A stretch of 18,090 bases of DNA from Bacteroides_F sp964482605. GTDB lineage: Bacteria > Bacillota > Clostridia > Lachnospirales > Lachnospiraceae. Where the stretch lies: positions 1 to 18,090 of the forward strand of contig CAYZYS010000039.1 of assembly GCA_964482605.1 (NCBI GenBank), written 5' to 3'. Below the pieces are notes generated by a model. That model worked only from the letters and a program-made list of their open reading frames with translations. It searched no databases and was not told where the DNA came from. The position numbers were made by a program, and so were the translations under genes. This document shows positions 1 through 7,649 of this stretch, piece after piece (position 1 is the stretch's first letter; every line of letters starts with the position of its first letter).

Positions 1-756
1 CTCAAGCCCGCCGACAATAAGCCTCTTAAGGTAAAGCTCCAACGAAATCCTGAGCTTCAAATCCTCATCCAGCGCATTGTAATGTGACACAAATGGCCTT
101 GCGGCAGCACCGCCCGCATTTGCCACCAGCATCGGTGTCTCCACCTCCATGAAGCCACGCGCGTCAAGGAAGCTCCTTATCTCCTTGATTATCTGCGACC
201 TTTTTACAAATGTGTCGCGAACCTCTGGGTTCACAATCAGGTCAACATACCTCTGGCGGTATCTCTGGTCCGTATCCTTGAGCCCGTGGTACTTCTCAGG
301 AAGCACCTGCAGGCTCTTGGAAAGCAGTGTTATCTCTGACACATGCAGGGATATCTCACCCTTCTGGGTGCGGAACACCTCACCCTTCACGCCCACAATG
401 TCGCCTATGTCATATTTCTTGAAATCAGCATATGGCTCCTCGCCAACCGAATCCCTGGCAACATAAAGCTGCAGGTTTCCCTTGAGATCAAGTATGTTGG
501 CAAATGAAGCCTTGCCCATGACGCGCTTCGCCATAAGCCTTCCCGCCAGGGACACATTCTTTCCCTCAAGCTGGTCAAAATCATCCCTGATGTCACTTGT
601 GTGGTGTGTCACATCATATTTTGTGATGACAAATGGATCCTTGCCATTTTCCTGAAGTGTCTTCAGCTTCTCACGGCGCACCTTAATCTGTTCATTTACA
701 TCCACGACAGGGGCTTTCCCCTGTGCATTATTAACGTCAATGTTCTGCTCTGCCAT
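1..756 (-). CDS. lysS: Lysyl-tRNA synthetase, class II (C-terminal half cut off by window edge)
   Basis: Charges tRNA-Lys with lysine using ATP in the cytoplasm. The 252 visible residues start MAEQNIDVNNAQ at the ATG at 756, with an AAAGG Shine-Dalgarno about 10 nt upstream. They contain the N-terminal OB-fold anticodon-binding domain (AGRLMAKRVMGKASF, then LKGNLQLYV) and the class II motif 1 region (FLDARGFMEVETPML). The visible part ends at the beginning of motif 2 (LELYLKRLIVGGLE). Bacterial LysRS is usually near 490-500 residues, so about half lies outside the window; this is a window edge, not a pseudogene. It lies 22 bp downstream of greA on the same strand, the common Firmicute greA-lysS arrangement, and is probably co-transcribed from the greA promoter. 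Confidence 0.96.
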   Translation of the reverse strand, partial: MAEQNIDVNNAQGKAPVVDVNEQIKVRREKLKTLQENGKDPFVITKYDVTHHTSDIRDDFDQLEGKNVSLAGRLMAKRVMGKASFANILDLKGNLQLYVARDSVGEEPYADFKKYDIGDIVGVKGEVFRTQKGEISLHVSEITLLSKSLQVLPEKYHGLKDTDQRYRQRYVDLIVNPEVRDTFVKRSQIIKEIRSFLDARGFMEVETPMLVANAGGAAARPFVSHYNALDEDLKLRISLELYLKRLIVGGLE

Positions 757-778
757 CGCCCGTAACCTTTCCTGTCAT

Positions 779-1261
779 TTATTGTCTGCTGATGGAGATT
801 ACCTTGTACTCTACCTCGCCCATCTGGGTCTCCACCTTAACCACTTCCCCTACCTTCTTGCCTATCAGGGCAGCCCCCAGCGGTGACTCGTTGGAAATCT
901 TGTTCTTGAGGCTGTTTGCCTCAGTGGAGCCGACAATTGAAAATTCAAGCTCCTCGTCAAATTCAAAGTCAAAGAGCTTCACGTTGCAGCCAATGTTAAT
1001 CTTGTCAGAATCAACCTCTGCCTCATCAACAACCTCGGCATTCTTAAGAATATTCTCAAGCTCGTCAATCCTTGCCTCAATGTCACGCTGCTCGTCCTTG
1101 GCAGCATCATACTCCGCATTCTCGGAAAGGTCGCCCTGCGCCCTTGCCTCCTTGAGCTTCTCGGCAACTTCCTTCCTGCGTACAACCTTCAGCTCCTGTA
1201 ACTCATCCTCCAAGGCCTTCAGACCAGCATAGGTCAGAATATTCTTCTTGCTCTCTGCCAT
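779..1261 (-). CDS. greA: Transcription elongation factor GreA
   Basis: Binds the secondary channel of RNA polymerase and stimulates cleavage of backtracked transcripts. The protein has the GreA layout: an N-terminal antiparallel coiled coil (about residues 1-75) with the acidic tip motif ARAQGDLSENAEYDAAKDEQ, then a C-terminal FKBP-like domain ending ISNESPLGAALIGKKVGEVVKV. The 160-residue length is typical. I chose the ATG at 1261 (MAESKKN) because an AAAGGTG Shine-Dalgarno at 1271-1277 precedes it by 9 nt; a GTG four codons upstream sits inside that ribosome site and is unlikely to be used. It is the first gene of a greA-lysS operon with a consensus promoter at 1323-1351. Confidence 0.97.
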   Translation of the reverse strand: MAESKKNILTYAGLKALEDELQELKVVRRKEVAEKLKEARAQGDLSENAEYDAAKDEQRDIEARIDELENILKNAEVVDEAEVDSDKINIGCNVKLFDFEFDEELEFSIVGSTEANSLKNKISNESPLGAALIGKKVGEVVKVETQMGEVEYKVISISRQ

Positions 1262-1322
1262 AATATCAATCACCTTTCATCTTACTAATCATTTATTGGG
1301 ATACGCCCCCACAATCCGAAAT

Positions 1323-1351
1323 ATTATATTACATACGGCTTCAAATGTCAA
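1323..1351 (-). promoter_or_regulatory. Consensus sigma-A promoter for greA-lysS
   Basis: On the minus strand there is a perfect TTGACA (-35, plus-strand 1346-1351), a 17-bp spacer and a perfect TATAAT (-10, 1323-1328). This is a full match to the vegetative consensus. Transcription should start near 1316, giving a leader of about 55 nt before the greA ATG. It implies strong, constitutive expression. Confidence 0.88.
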
Positions 1352-1405
1352 ATGCAGCCAGCCATGCATATAAATGCAGTCACCCATACGCAAAAAATTA
1401 CACCT

Positions 1406-1445
1406 AAAAAGAGAAGGCAGGCACGCATTGGCACCTGACCTTCTC
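1406..1445 (-). terminator. Rho-independent terminator of metY
   Basis: Reading the minus strand, GAGAAGG-T-CAGG (ending at 1445) pairs with CCTG-CCTTCTC with one bulged T, and TTTTT follows (plus-strand 1406-1410). It lies about 50 bp after the metY stop and before the greA promoter, so it separates the two transcription units. Confidence 0.82.
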
Positions 1446-1496
1446 CGTTACACATTTTACCTGACAAACACAAAACGTCCAAGCTACCTGCGGCAT

Positions 1497-2807
1497 TTAC
1501 TCCGCAATTGCCTTGAATGCCTCATCAAGGTCCTCGATTATGTCATCAATGTTCTCCGTTCCAATGGAAAGCCTGATTGTGTTAGGCTTGATTCCCTGGT
1601 CAATCAGCTCCTCCGCATTGAGCTCCGAATGGGTGGTGGAAGCCGGATGTATCGCAAGCGACTTCACATCGGCAACGTTGGCAAGGAGCGAGAACAGCTC
1701 AAGGTTATCAATGAACTTCTTCGCCTTTGCCTCATCCCCCTTAATCTCAAATGTGAATATTGAACCCGCACCATTAGGGAAATATTTCTTGTAAAGCCTC
1801 TGCTGCTCCGGGTCTGTTGACACTGCCGGATGGTTAATCTTCTCAACCTGCGGATTTTTTGAAAGGTAATCAACAACCTTCAACGCATTTTCAACATGCC
1901 TCTCAACCCTCAAGGAAAGCGTCTCAAGCCCCTGAAGGAATATCCAGGAATGTATCGGGGAAATGGTGGCTCCGGTGTCCCTCAACAGGATTGCGCGAAT
2001 CCTTGTGACAAATGCAGCCGGGCCTGCGGCATCAACAAAGCTGATTCCATGATAGCTCTCATTAGGCTCTGTGAGCTGCGGGAACTTGCCCGACGCCTTC
2101 CAGTCAAATTTTCCGCCGTCAACAATCACGCCGCCGATGGTTGTCCCATGTCCGCCAATGAACTTGGTCGCGGAATGAACCACAATATCCGCACCGTACT
2201 CAATCGGTCTTACAAGATATGGCGTGGCAAATGTGCTGTCAATTACAAGCGGAATGTTGTGGGCATGCGCAATCTTGGCAACAGCCTCAATATCCGTAAC
2301 CTCAGAATTCGGATTTCCAAGCACCTCTATGTAAAGTGCCTTCGTGTTCTCCTGGATTGCATTTTCAAATGCGCTTAAATCCAGTGGGTCAACAAATGTT
2401 GTTGAAACGCCGTAGTCCTTGATTGTGTGTGCAAGGTAATTGTATGTCCCGCCGTAAATATTCTTTGCAGCCACAATGTGGTCGCCAGCCAGGGCAAGAT
2501 TCTGGATTGTGTAGGAAACCGCTGCCGCACCTGACGCAACAGCCAGCGCCGCAACACCACCCTCAAGCGCCGCCATCCTCTGCTCAAACACGTCCTCCGT
2601 TGGGTTAGTGAGCCTTCCGTAAATGTTGCCCGCATCCTTCAGCGCAAACCTGTCCTCCGCATGCTGAGAATTGTGGAACACATAGCTTGTCGTCTGGTAA
2701 ATCGGAACCGCCCTTGCATCAGTCACCGGGTCAGCCGACTCCTGCCCAACATGGAGCTGCAAGGTCTCAAACTTGAGATTTCTGTCTGCATAATGCTTCT
2801 TTGCCAT
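1497..2807 (-). CDS. metY: O-acetylhomoserine sulfhydrylase (aminocarboxypropyltransferase)
   Basis: PLP-dependent cytoplasmic enzyme of the Cys/Met metabolism family. It makes homocysteine (or methionine with methanethiol) from O-acetylhomoserine and sulfide. The 436-residue protein has the family signature throughout: FETLQLHVGQE near the N-terminus, AVPIYQTTSYVF, IYGRLTNPTEDVFEQRMAALEGG, and the PLP lysine in HSATKFIGGHGTTIGG (K215 from this start). The length (about 430, longer than MetB/MetC near 380) and the GHGTTIGG segment favour MetY over cystathionine enzymes. The ATG at 2807 has GGTGG 5 nt upstream; an in-frame ATG at 2819 is possible but its AAAGG lies too close. It is monocistronic, with its own promoter and terminator. 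No SAM riboswitch or T-box fits the short leader. Confidence 0.94.
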   Translation of the reverse strand: MAKKHYADRNLKFETLQLHVGQESADPVTDARAVPIYQTTSYVFHNSQHAEDRFALKDAGNIYGRLTNPTEDVFEQRMAALEGGVAALAVASGAAAVSYTIQNLALAGDHIVAAKNIYGGTYNYLAHTIKDYGVSTTFVDPLDLSAFENAIQENTKALYIEVLGNPNSEVTDIEAVAKIAHAHNIPLVIDSTFATPYLVRPIEYGADIVVHSATKFIGGHGTTIGGVIVDGGKFDWKASGKFPQLTEPNESYHGISFVDAAGPAAFVTRIRAILLRDTGATISPIHSWIFLQGLETLSLRVERHVENALKVVDYLSKNPQVEKINHPAVSTDPEQQRLYKKYFPNGAGSIFTFEIKGDEAKAKKFIDNLELFSLLANVADVKSLAIHPASTTHSELNAEELIDQGIKPNTIRLSIGTENIDDIIEDLDEAFKAIAE

Positions 2808-2853
2808 AATCGCCACCATTTAACCTTTCTATGCGAAATTTAATATTTATGAA

Positions 2854-2882
2854 AATATATCACACAATTCCTAGTATGTCAA
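2854..2882 (-). promoter_or_regulatory. Sigma-A promoter for metY
   Basis: The minus strand has a perfect TTGACA (plus-strand 2877-2882), a 17-bp spacer, and TATATT (2854-2859, 5 of 6). Transcription should start near 2847, leaving a leader of only about 40 nt, which is too short for a class I riboswitch. The spacer contains AGGAATT, which could be part of a sulfur-regulator site, but that is only a guess. Confidence 0.8.
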
Positions 2883-2910
2883 TATGAAATCTAGGGTTAC
2901 TATTTGCGGC

Positions 2911-2974
2911 TGCAATAACGAAAAAATCTGCCGCACCGTGCTTGCACGAATGCGGCAATTTTTTTGTTATTGCA
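2911..2974. terminator. Long bidirectional hairpin terminator
   Basis: A near-perfect 64-nt stem-loop. TGCAATAAC (2911-2919) pairs with GTTATTGCA (2966-2974), then comes a G-T wobble, AAAAAA with TTTTTT, a TCT/AA step with one bulged C, GCCGCA (2930-2935) with TGCGGC (2951-2956), and CGTGC with GCACG around a TT tip. Read either way, a GC stem is followed by a T run, so it can end the HD-GYP transcript (minus strand) and also block plus-strand readthrough. The extra 9-bp arm outside the T-tract is more than a terminator needs. Confidence 0.75.
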
Positions 2975-3029
2975 GACATAAAGGCTGTTCCAACATCATC
3001 GAGGAAACGGTTGCGAAGCGTCCTTACCC

Positions 3030-5150
3030 TCACCCCAGCTCCTTCACGTTGCAGTACAGCTCCACATTTTTCTTGTCATACATCTTGTAAAAAGCAAGCA
3101 GTATCTTTTCATTGACCTTGGAATGCTCGTCCTCCCTGTCCTCAGTCGAAAGCACCATCCTCTGGACACTGCTGTAATCAATCACCCTGTCATCATCCAT
3201 GAGGATTCCCTTGATTGCATACCCAAGGGTCTTCATTGCCTCCTCACGCTTCTCTATCGATATGGCGCTGTCATTCTTTGCCTTCACGGTAAACATGGTG
3301 ATGTACGCCTTACCCTTGTGCTTTTTCCTGTCCTCAAGGAATGCCTTGATTTTACCGCAGTCAACAGGGGACAAAAGCTGTGCCCCGCGGTCACTTAAGC
3401 CGCCCTCAAGCTCCCTTGCAAACGCCTCCAAATCCACCTGTGCGGCCTCATCATTCTTCATCTGCATCCTGTGGTACAGGTAATAGTTGCCCTTCATCTG
3501 CTGCTTCACATGGTACAGCGCTTTCTCCGTCTGCCTTATGAGCTGCTGCATTATGATTCCCTGCTCCTGCTTAATGGTGATGCCCACGGATACCGACAGC
3601 TTTTCAATCACCGAATCATTCTGCCCAAACCTCTTCAGGTCATTCATAAACCTGTCCATTGCGGCTGAGATTTCATCAGGATTCACCATGTTAGGCACAA
3701 AGCACAGGAACTCATCCCCGCCATACCTCGTCACGATTATGTCCGGCGCAATCTTCTTAAGGAGCCTTGCCACATTTTCAAGGTAATAATCGCCAAGCTT
3801 AAAACCATGGTTCCTGTTAATTTCCTGCATGTCATCTATGTTGGCAAGAATCAGGCACCCGTTCTGGAGCATAAGCGCCATCTCAATCTTCTTCTCACCC
3901 GCCGACCTTGAATAGGTTGCCGTAAGGGCATCAAGGCTCTCATTAGAATCGTCATCATTTTCCACAAGCTTCTTCAGGAACTTATTCCTGCTGCTCATCA
4001 TGTTGGACTCTTCCTTGAGCCCGATGTCAACCTGCCCTGTTTCAAGGCACTCCAGAAAGACCGCCGCTATCTTCGGGTCAAACTGTGTACCGCTGCAGCG
4101 CCGAATCTCCTCCTTGACATAATCAAGGCTGAGCTTCTTCCTGTACACACGGTTGCTGGTCATTGCATCAAATGCATCAGCAATGCAAATGATTCTTGCC
4201 GTATACGGGATTTCCTCACCCTTCAGCCCGTCAGGGTAGCCCTTGCCATCATACCTTTCATGGTGGTACTTTGCCCCCACGTCCAAATCAGGAAGCGTGA
4301 CAATGTCCTGGAGTATTTCACCGCCAATGACGGTATGCTGCTTCATGAGCTCATATTCCTCATCAGTGAGCCTGCCCATCTTGTTGAGCACCGCGTCAGG
4401 CACGCCAATCTTTCCAATGTCATGAAGCAGCGCCACATACCTTATGTTGAGCACCTTATCCTCGCTCATGCCAAGCTTCTGCGCAATCAGCGCGGAATAA
4501 TCCGACACCCTCTTGGAATGTCCCCTCGTGTACTCATCCTTCGCATCTATGGTGTTGGCAATCGTCTCTATGGTCTGCAGCGTCATCTGCTGAAGCTGCT
4601 CCGACTTGTCATCCAACAGCTTCACATAATTCTGGTTGTTCGTGTGAATCTCATCATACAGCCTGGACGCAACATATGAGCCGGAGAAGCACAGGAACAG
4701 AAGTGCAATCTGTATCTCCACATCCTTGCTGTTGGACACGGTGACATCATGCCTCAGCACCCTGACGATTATGAATGCCACGTTAATCAGCATTGTCACG
4801 GTTCCAACCCCAGCTATAAGCTTCGGCTGATGATAAAGTATAAGAAATGAGAGCAACGGAAGTATATATGTAAATACAAGTATTGTACTTCCGGAGCACA
4901 TCACAAAAAGATACATCACAAAGTACCCTGAAACTATATAATACCTCAGCTTCCTGCTCTCAGGGTCGCGACGGTACATAAGCCAGCAAAGCAGCGCGGG
5001 AAGTCCCGTAACCACCATGAAAATGCATGCATAGCCTATTGTTCTTTCGTGTTTTAAAACCTCTCCCAGATATGCCACAAAAAGAATTACCACAATGGCA
5101 GCCCAGGCGATAATCAAATCTCGGTTCAGCTTTCTCTCTTTTGAATTCAT
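3030..5150 (-). CDS. Membrane HD-GYP phosphodiesterase with degenerate GGDEF domain
   Basis: Probable cyclic-di-GMP phosphodiesterase in the cytoplasmic membrane. Residues counted from the ATG at 5150 (706 aa): about six hydrophobic segments between 10 and 165, a short linker helix, then an HD-GYP domain (about 190-375) with HDIGKIGVPD at 243-252 and HHERYDGKGYP at 296-306, both intact. A GGDEF domain follows (about 420-565) with YGGDEF at 476-481, but the metal-binding Asp of the usual D-x-D is Asn437 and the phosphate-binding Lys is Gln442, so cyclase activity is doubtful and GTP sensing is possible. A further 90 residues look like another cyclase-fold remnant. The start is ambiguous: GGAAAGG 8 nt before 5150 favours it, while an ATG at 5183 and a GTG at 5204 are in frame. 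It lies 86 bp after the DJ-1 gene, probably in one operon. Confidence 0.9.
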   Translation of the reverse strand: MNSKERKLNRDLIIAWAAIVVILFVAYLGEVLKHERTIGYACIFMVVTGLPALLCWLMYRRDPESRKLRYYIVSGYFVMYLFVMCSGSTILVFTYILPLLSFLILYHQPKLIAGVGTVTMLINVAFIIVRVLRHDVTVSNSKDVEIQIALLFLCFSGSYVASRLYDEIHTNNQNYVKLLDDKSEQLQQMTLQTIETIANTIDAKDEYTRGHSKRVSDYSALIAQKLGMSEDKVLNIRYVALLHDIGKIGVPDAVLNKMGRLTDEEYELMKQHTVIGGEILQDIVTLPDLDVGAKYHHERYDGKGYPDGLKGEEIPYTARIICIADAFDAMTSNRVYRKKLSLDYVKEEIRRCSGTQFDPKIAAVFLECLETGQVDIGLKEESNMMSSRNKFLKKLVENDDDSNESLDALTATYSRSAGEKKIEMALMLQNGCLILANIDDMQEINRNHGFKLGDYYLENVARLLKKIAPDIIVTRYGGDEFLCFVPNMVNPDEISAAMDRFMNDLKRFGQNDSVIEKLSVSVGITIKQEQGIIMQQLIRQTEKALYHVKQQMKGNYYLYHRMQMKNDEAAQVDLEAFARELEGGLSDRGAQLLSPVDCGKIKAFLEDRKKHKGKAYITMFTVKAKNDSAISIEKREEAMKTLGYAIKGILMDDDRVIDYSSVQRMVLSTEDREDEHSKVNEKILLAFYKMYDKKNVELYCNVKELG

Positions 5151-5236
5151 TTTTAATGCCTTTCCAAAATTCCTACGCTTCATATGTCCCTGCTCGTGTG
5201 ACACTCACATCCGCCTCACCTTGTCATTAATATATT

Positions 5237-5797
5237 TTACTCACACACATACTGTGTCGATATGGAAAGCTTTCTCGCAAGCTCCTCACCACACAGGCAT
5301 TTGACCATCTCAAGCCCCATGTCAATGGAAGCCCCCATGCCCTTGCCCGTTATTATGTTGCCATCGGTCACAACCTTGTCATTGACAACCTCCGCACCGT
5401 GCAGCTCATGCTCAAAGCCCGGAAAGCATGTCGCCCTGCGTCCCTCAAGCACACCAAGGTGTCCCAGCACACTCGGCGCCGCACATATCGCAGTCACCCA
5501 TTTGCCTGCGTCCGCCGCCTCCTTGAGCATCCCAAGGAAATCATGGTGCTTCTCATATCCTGCCGTACCCGGTCCCCCCGGAAGGAACATCATTGTGGCA
5601 TCAAATGCCTTCCCCACGCTGTCCCCCGCAAAAACCTCATCCGCCTTGATAATCACATTCTGGGCACTTGTAACATATTCATGCCCCGTGAGGGAATAGG
5701 TTGTGACATTGGTCCCAGCCCTCCTCAGCAAATCAACAACCGCAAGACATTCCACTGTCTCAAAGCCATCCACAAGAAATACACTTACACTTGCCAT
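5237..5797 (-). CDS. DJ-1/PfpI (ThiJ/YajL-like) family protein
   Basis: Cytoplasmic flavodoxin-like protein of the DJ-1 superfamily; members act as redox-responsive chaperones, deglycase-type or glyoxalase-like enzymes, and the exact reaction cannot be told here. The 186 residues carry the family's conserved pair: Glu13 in DGFETVE (equivalent to DJ-1 Glu18) and the nucleophile Cys105 in the elbow AICAAPSVL. PGGPGTAGY and TDGNIITGKGMGASIDMGLEM are also typical of the DJ-1/YajL branch. I chose the ATG at 5797 because GGAG stands 8 nt upstream; the longer frame starting at 5839 would run through the promoter. It is first in a likely operon with the HD-GYP gene and divergent from degV. Confidence 0.92.
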   Translation of the reverse strand: MASVSVFLVDGFETVECLAVVDLLRRAGTNVTTYSLTGHEYVTSAQNVIIKADEVFAGDSVGKAFDATMMFLPGGPGTAGYEKHHDFLGMLKEAADAGKWVTAICAAPSVLGHLGVLEGRRATCFPGFEHELHGAEVVNDKVVTDGNIITGKGMGASIDMGLEMVKCLCGEELARKLSISTQYVCE

Positions 5798-5827
5798 AAT
5801 TTTTCTCCATTTCAAAAAACTTCCTAT

Positions 5828-5857
5828 ATTATACTCCATTTACCACAACATTTTCAA
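5828..5857 (-). promoter_or_regulatory. Sigma-A promoter for the DJ-1 / HD-GYP unit
   Basis: The minus strand shows TTGAAA (plus-strand 5852-5857), an 18-bp spacer and a perfect TATAAT (5828-5833), about 30 bp before the DJ-1 start codon. Transcription should begin near 5821, so the leader is short. Confidence 0.75.
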
Positions 5858-5921
5858 TATCTTCATGAATATGGTGATAAATATGCCATAAGCATAAATA
5901 TATGGCTTCAAAAAAAGCTTG

Positions 5922-5950
5922 TTGCGGTTTTGAAAACTATGTGATATTAT
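5922..5950 (+). promoter_or_regulatory. Possible promoter for degV
   Basis: TTGCGG (5922-5927), a 17-bp spacer and TATTAT (5945-5950, 5 of 6). The -35 is poor (3 of 6), so this is tentative. It is back to back with the DJ-1 promoter. Between the two lies an inverted repeat, GCCATA (5885-5890) and TATGGC (5901-5906), that could be a shared operator. Confidence 0.45.
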
Positions 5951-5988
5951 ATTAAGAGCATTTTTTACAGCAAAGGAGGGAGTATGAC

Positions 5989-6873
5989 ATGCTTAAAATA
6001 ATCAGCGACAGCGCCTGTGACCTGACGGATGAATACCTCGCTTCCCATGACGTGGAGCTCATCCCAATGTACATCACCTTCGACGGTGAGCACTACGCCA
6101 AGGACAGGCTTGAGATATCAAGGGATGAATTTTGTGAAAGAGTTGTCAAGGAGGGCTGCATCCCAAAGACCTCCCTTCCGTCAATCCAGGATTACGCTGA
6201 TGTGTTCACAAAACACATACAGGACGGTGATGATGTAATCTGCATCACCATATCCACTTCATTAAGCGGCTCTTACAATTCAGCCGCAACCGCAAGGGAC
6301 ATGGTGCTTGAGGAGCACCCTGACGCAAGGCTGGCCGTTGTCAACTCAACAAGCAACACGATAACCCAGGGGCTTTTCGTCAGTGAGGCAGTGCGCATGA
6401 GGGATGACGGGCTTAACTTTGAACAGGTTGTTGAAAAGCTCGGTGCAATGACCGACAGCACAAGGATATTCTTCACGATAGCCAACCTGGACTACCTGCT
6501 GAAAAACGGAAGGATTGGCAAGCTCGCCTCCCTTCTCACCAATAAAATCAAAATCCGTCCTGTGATTGTAATGAAGGACAATGAAATCGGCATCGGCGGA
6601 ATAAGCCGTACACGTGCAAAATCAATTGACGCGGCCATTGAGCTTGCAAGGAAATACTTCTCCTCGCCTGAGCATGACATCAATGATTATGTTTTGTCAG
6701 TAGGCTGGGGATATGACACGGAGGAAGGACTTGCCTTCAAGGATACCGTTGAAAAGGCACTCGGTGCCACGGCACAGCTTTCAATCAGCTCAAAAATCGG
6801 GGCAGTGACAATCTGCCACACGGGACCACACCCGCTTGGAATAAGCTGCGTGCGCAGGTACGAAACAGTGTAA
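5989..6873 (+). CDS. DegV family fatty-acid-binding protein (FakB-like)
   Basis: Soluble lipid-binding protein of the DegV fold; characterised members (FakB) hold a fatty acid so that FakA can phosphorylate it for phospholipid synthesis. The 294-residue length is normal. Family motifs appear in order: SDSACDLT at the N-terminus, KTSLPSIQDY, ITISTSLSGSYNSA, ANLDYLLKNGRIGKLASLL in the middle, and TICHTGPHPLGISC near the end, where most relatives have H-x-GPG. An AAAGGAGGG ribosome site (5972-5980) is 8 nt before the ATG. It is monocistronic, flanked by a divergent DJ-1 gene and a strong terminator. Which fatty acid it prefers, and whether a FakA partner is encoded elsewhere, cannot be seen here. 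Confidence 0.93.
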   Translation: MLKIISDSACDLTDEYLASHDVELIPMYITFDGEHYAKDRLEISRDEFCERVVKEGCIPKTSLPSIQDYADVFTKHIQDGDDVICITISTSLSGSYNSAATARDMVLEEHPDARLAVVNSTSNTITQGLFVSEAVRMRDDGLNFEQVVEKLGAMTDSTRIFFTIANLDYLLKNGRIGKLASLLTNKIKIRPVIVMKDNEIGIGGISRTRAKSIDAAIELARKYFSSPEHDINDYVLSVGWGYDTEEGLAFKDTVEKALGATAQLSISSKIGAVTICHTGPHPLGISCVRRYETV

Positions 6874-6903
6874 CCCAACATGGCAATTGTGACATAAGCA
6901 AGG

Positions 6904-6944
6904 AAAAGCCATATCCCAGGACAATCATGGGATATGGCTTTTTT
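6904..6944 (+). terminator. Rho-independent terminator of degV
   Basis: GCCATATCCCA (6908-6918) pairs perfectly with TGGGATATGGC (6928-6938) around a 9-nt loop, followed by TTTTTT (6939-6944). AAAA on the left side lets the stem extend in the other direction as well. It lies 30 bp after the degV stop codon. Confidence 0.92.
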
Positions 6945-6995
6945 ACGTCAGGAATTAGGCATACCGCACAGTGACCCCCACTCCTATGGGCAGAC

Positions 6996-7039
6996 GCAAT
7001 AATGACCACGGCACTCCCCAGCACCATGGTCATTACTGC
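6996..7039. repeat. Imperfect inverted repeat (hairpin)
   Basis: TAATGACCA (7000-7008) pairs with TGGTCATTA (7027-7035), and GCA/TGC extends the stem past one mismatch to about 13 bp, with an 18-nt loop rich in C. No T run follows, so it is not a simple terminator. It lies 50 bp after the degV terminator. Confidence 0.6.
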
Positions 7040-7168
7040 AGCAAGCTCTTGGCTCACTTCCCCTTATTACCTTATCTTTAGTTCCCCTCCCACTTCACCG
7101 CCTTAGCTCGCTTGCGCCAGCCAGGCAACCCATATTTTTAAAAAACTCTTTTGTTTCTTGTTACGCTT

Positions 7169-7391
7169 TAATTATGGTGTGTACTTCCGTCCAATCTGTA
7201 CGTTGCTAATTGGTATGTCTATCCGTCCAAATTGTTTTTTACTAGTTATGGTGTGTTTTTCCGTTCAATCTGTACGTTGCTAATTGGTGTGTTTTTCCGT
7301 TCAAATTGTGGTTTACTAGTTATGGTGTGTTTTCCGTCCAAATTGTAATTTTACTAGTTATGGTGTGTTTTCCGTCCAATCTGTACTTTAC
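7169..7391. repeat. Tandem array, six units of 36-38 bp
   Basis: Units run 7169-7206, 7207-7242, 7243-7280, 7281-7316, 7317-7354 and 7355-7391. Each reads roughly TA(G/A)TTATGGTGTG, then TTTTCCGT(C/T)CAA, then a variable (A/T)(C/T)TGTA end. Units 1 and 3 end CGTTGC and are 38 bp; units 2 and 4 lack the TA before TGG, end TTTAC and are 36 bp, so the first four form two copies of a 74-bp higher-order unit. There are no unique spacers and no internal dyad, so it is a minisatellite and not CRISPR. Period lengths are not multiples of three, so a repeated protein is unlikely. Confidence 0.9.
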
Positions 7392-7463
7392 TTCCCATTT
7401 GAATTAACCATTTTTTTAAACGTTGTGTTGTGTTTTGATGCCGGTGTAGCATCATTAAAAGCC

Positions 7464-7631
7464 TTACCCCTTCGACACATCCTGAACCGTCACCCCGGAT
7501 ATTCTCGATTTCACCGAAGCCTCAATCCACGCTGTGTCCTCTGCACCTCCTCTTATGATAGCAATACCAACCCTCATTGTTGCTTTTTTATCAACATAAC
7601 TGGTGTAATCAAATAACTCCATGTACACCAT
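7464..7631 (-). pseudogene. Short orphan reading frame, probably a gene remnant
   Basis: A 55-codon frame from the ATG at 7631 (a second ATG is at 7622) to a TAA at 7464. It encodes MELFDYTSYVDKKATMRVGI, then a stretch with IIRGGAEDTAWIEASVKSR, ending TVQDVSKG. The composition is protein-like, but no good ribosome site precedes either ATG and I do not recognise the family. It directly follows other broken minus-strand frames, so I read it as the tail of a decayed gene. It could instead be a genuine small protein. Confidence 0.3.
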
Positions 7632-7649
7632 ATGTCTTCATAATGTAAA

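Noticed and set aside
1262..1273. GTG start for greA four codons upstream
   Set aside because: The GTG is itself part of the AAAGGTG ribosome site serving the ATG at 1261.
1350..1381. Repeated AAATGCAG upstream of the greA promoter
   Set aside because: Only an 8-bp match twice in AT-rich DNA; not distinct enough from chance to list as a site.
2820..2910. SAM riboswitch or T-box before metY
   Set aside because: The predicted promoter leaves only about 40 nt of leader, and neither the conserved cores nor a terminator hairpin is present between promoter and start codon.
7169..7391. CRISPR array
   Set aside because: Successive units are all similar to one another with no unique spacers, no dyad in the repeat, and no cas genes nearby.
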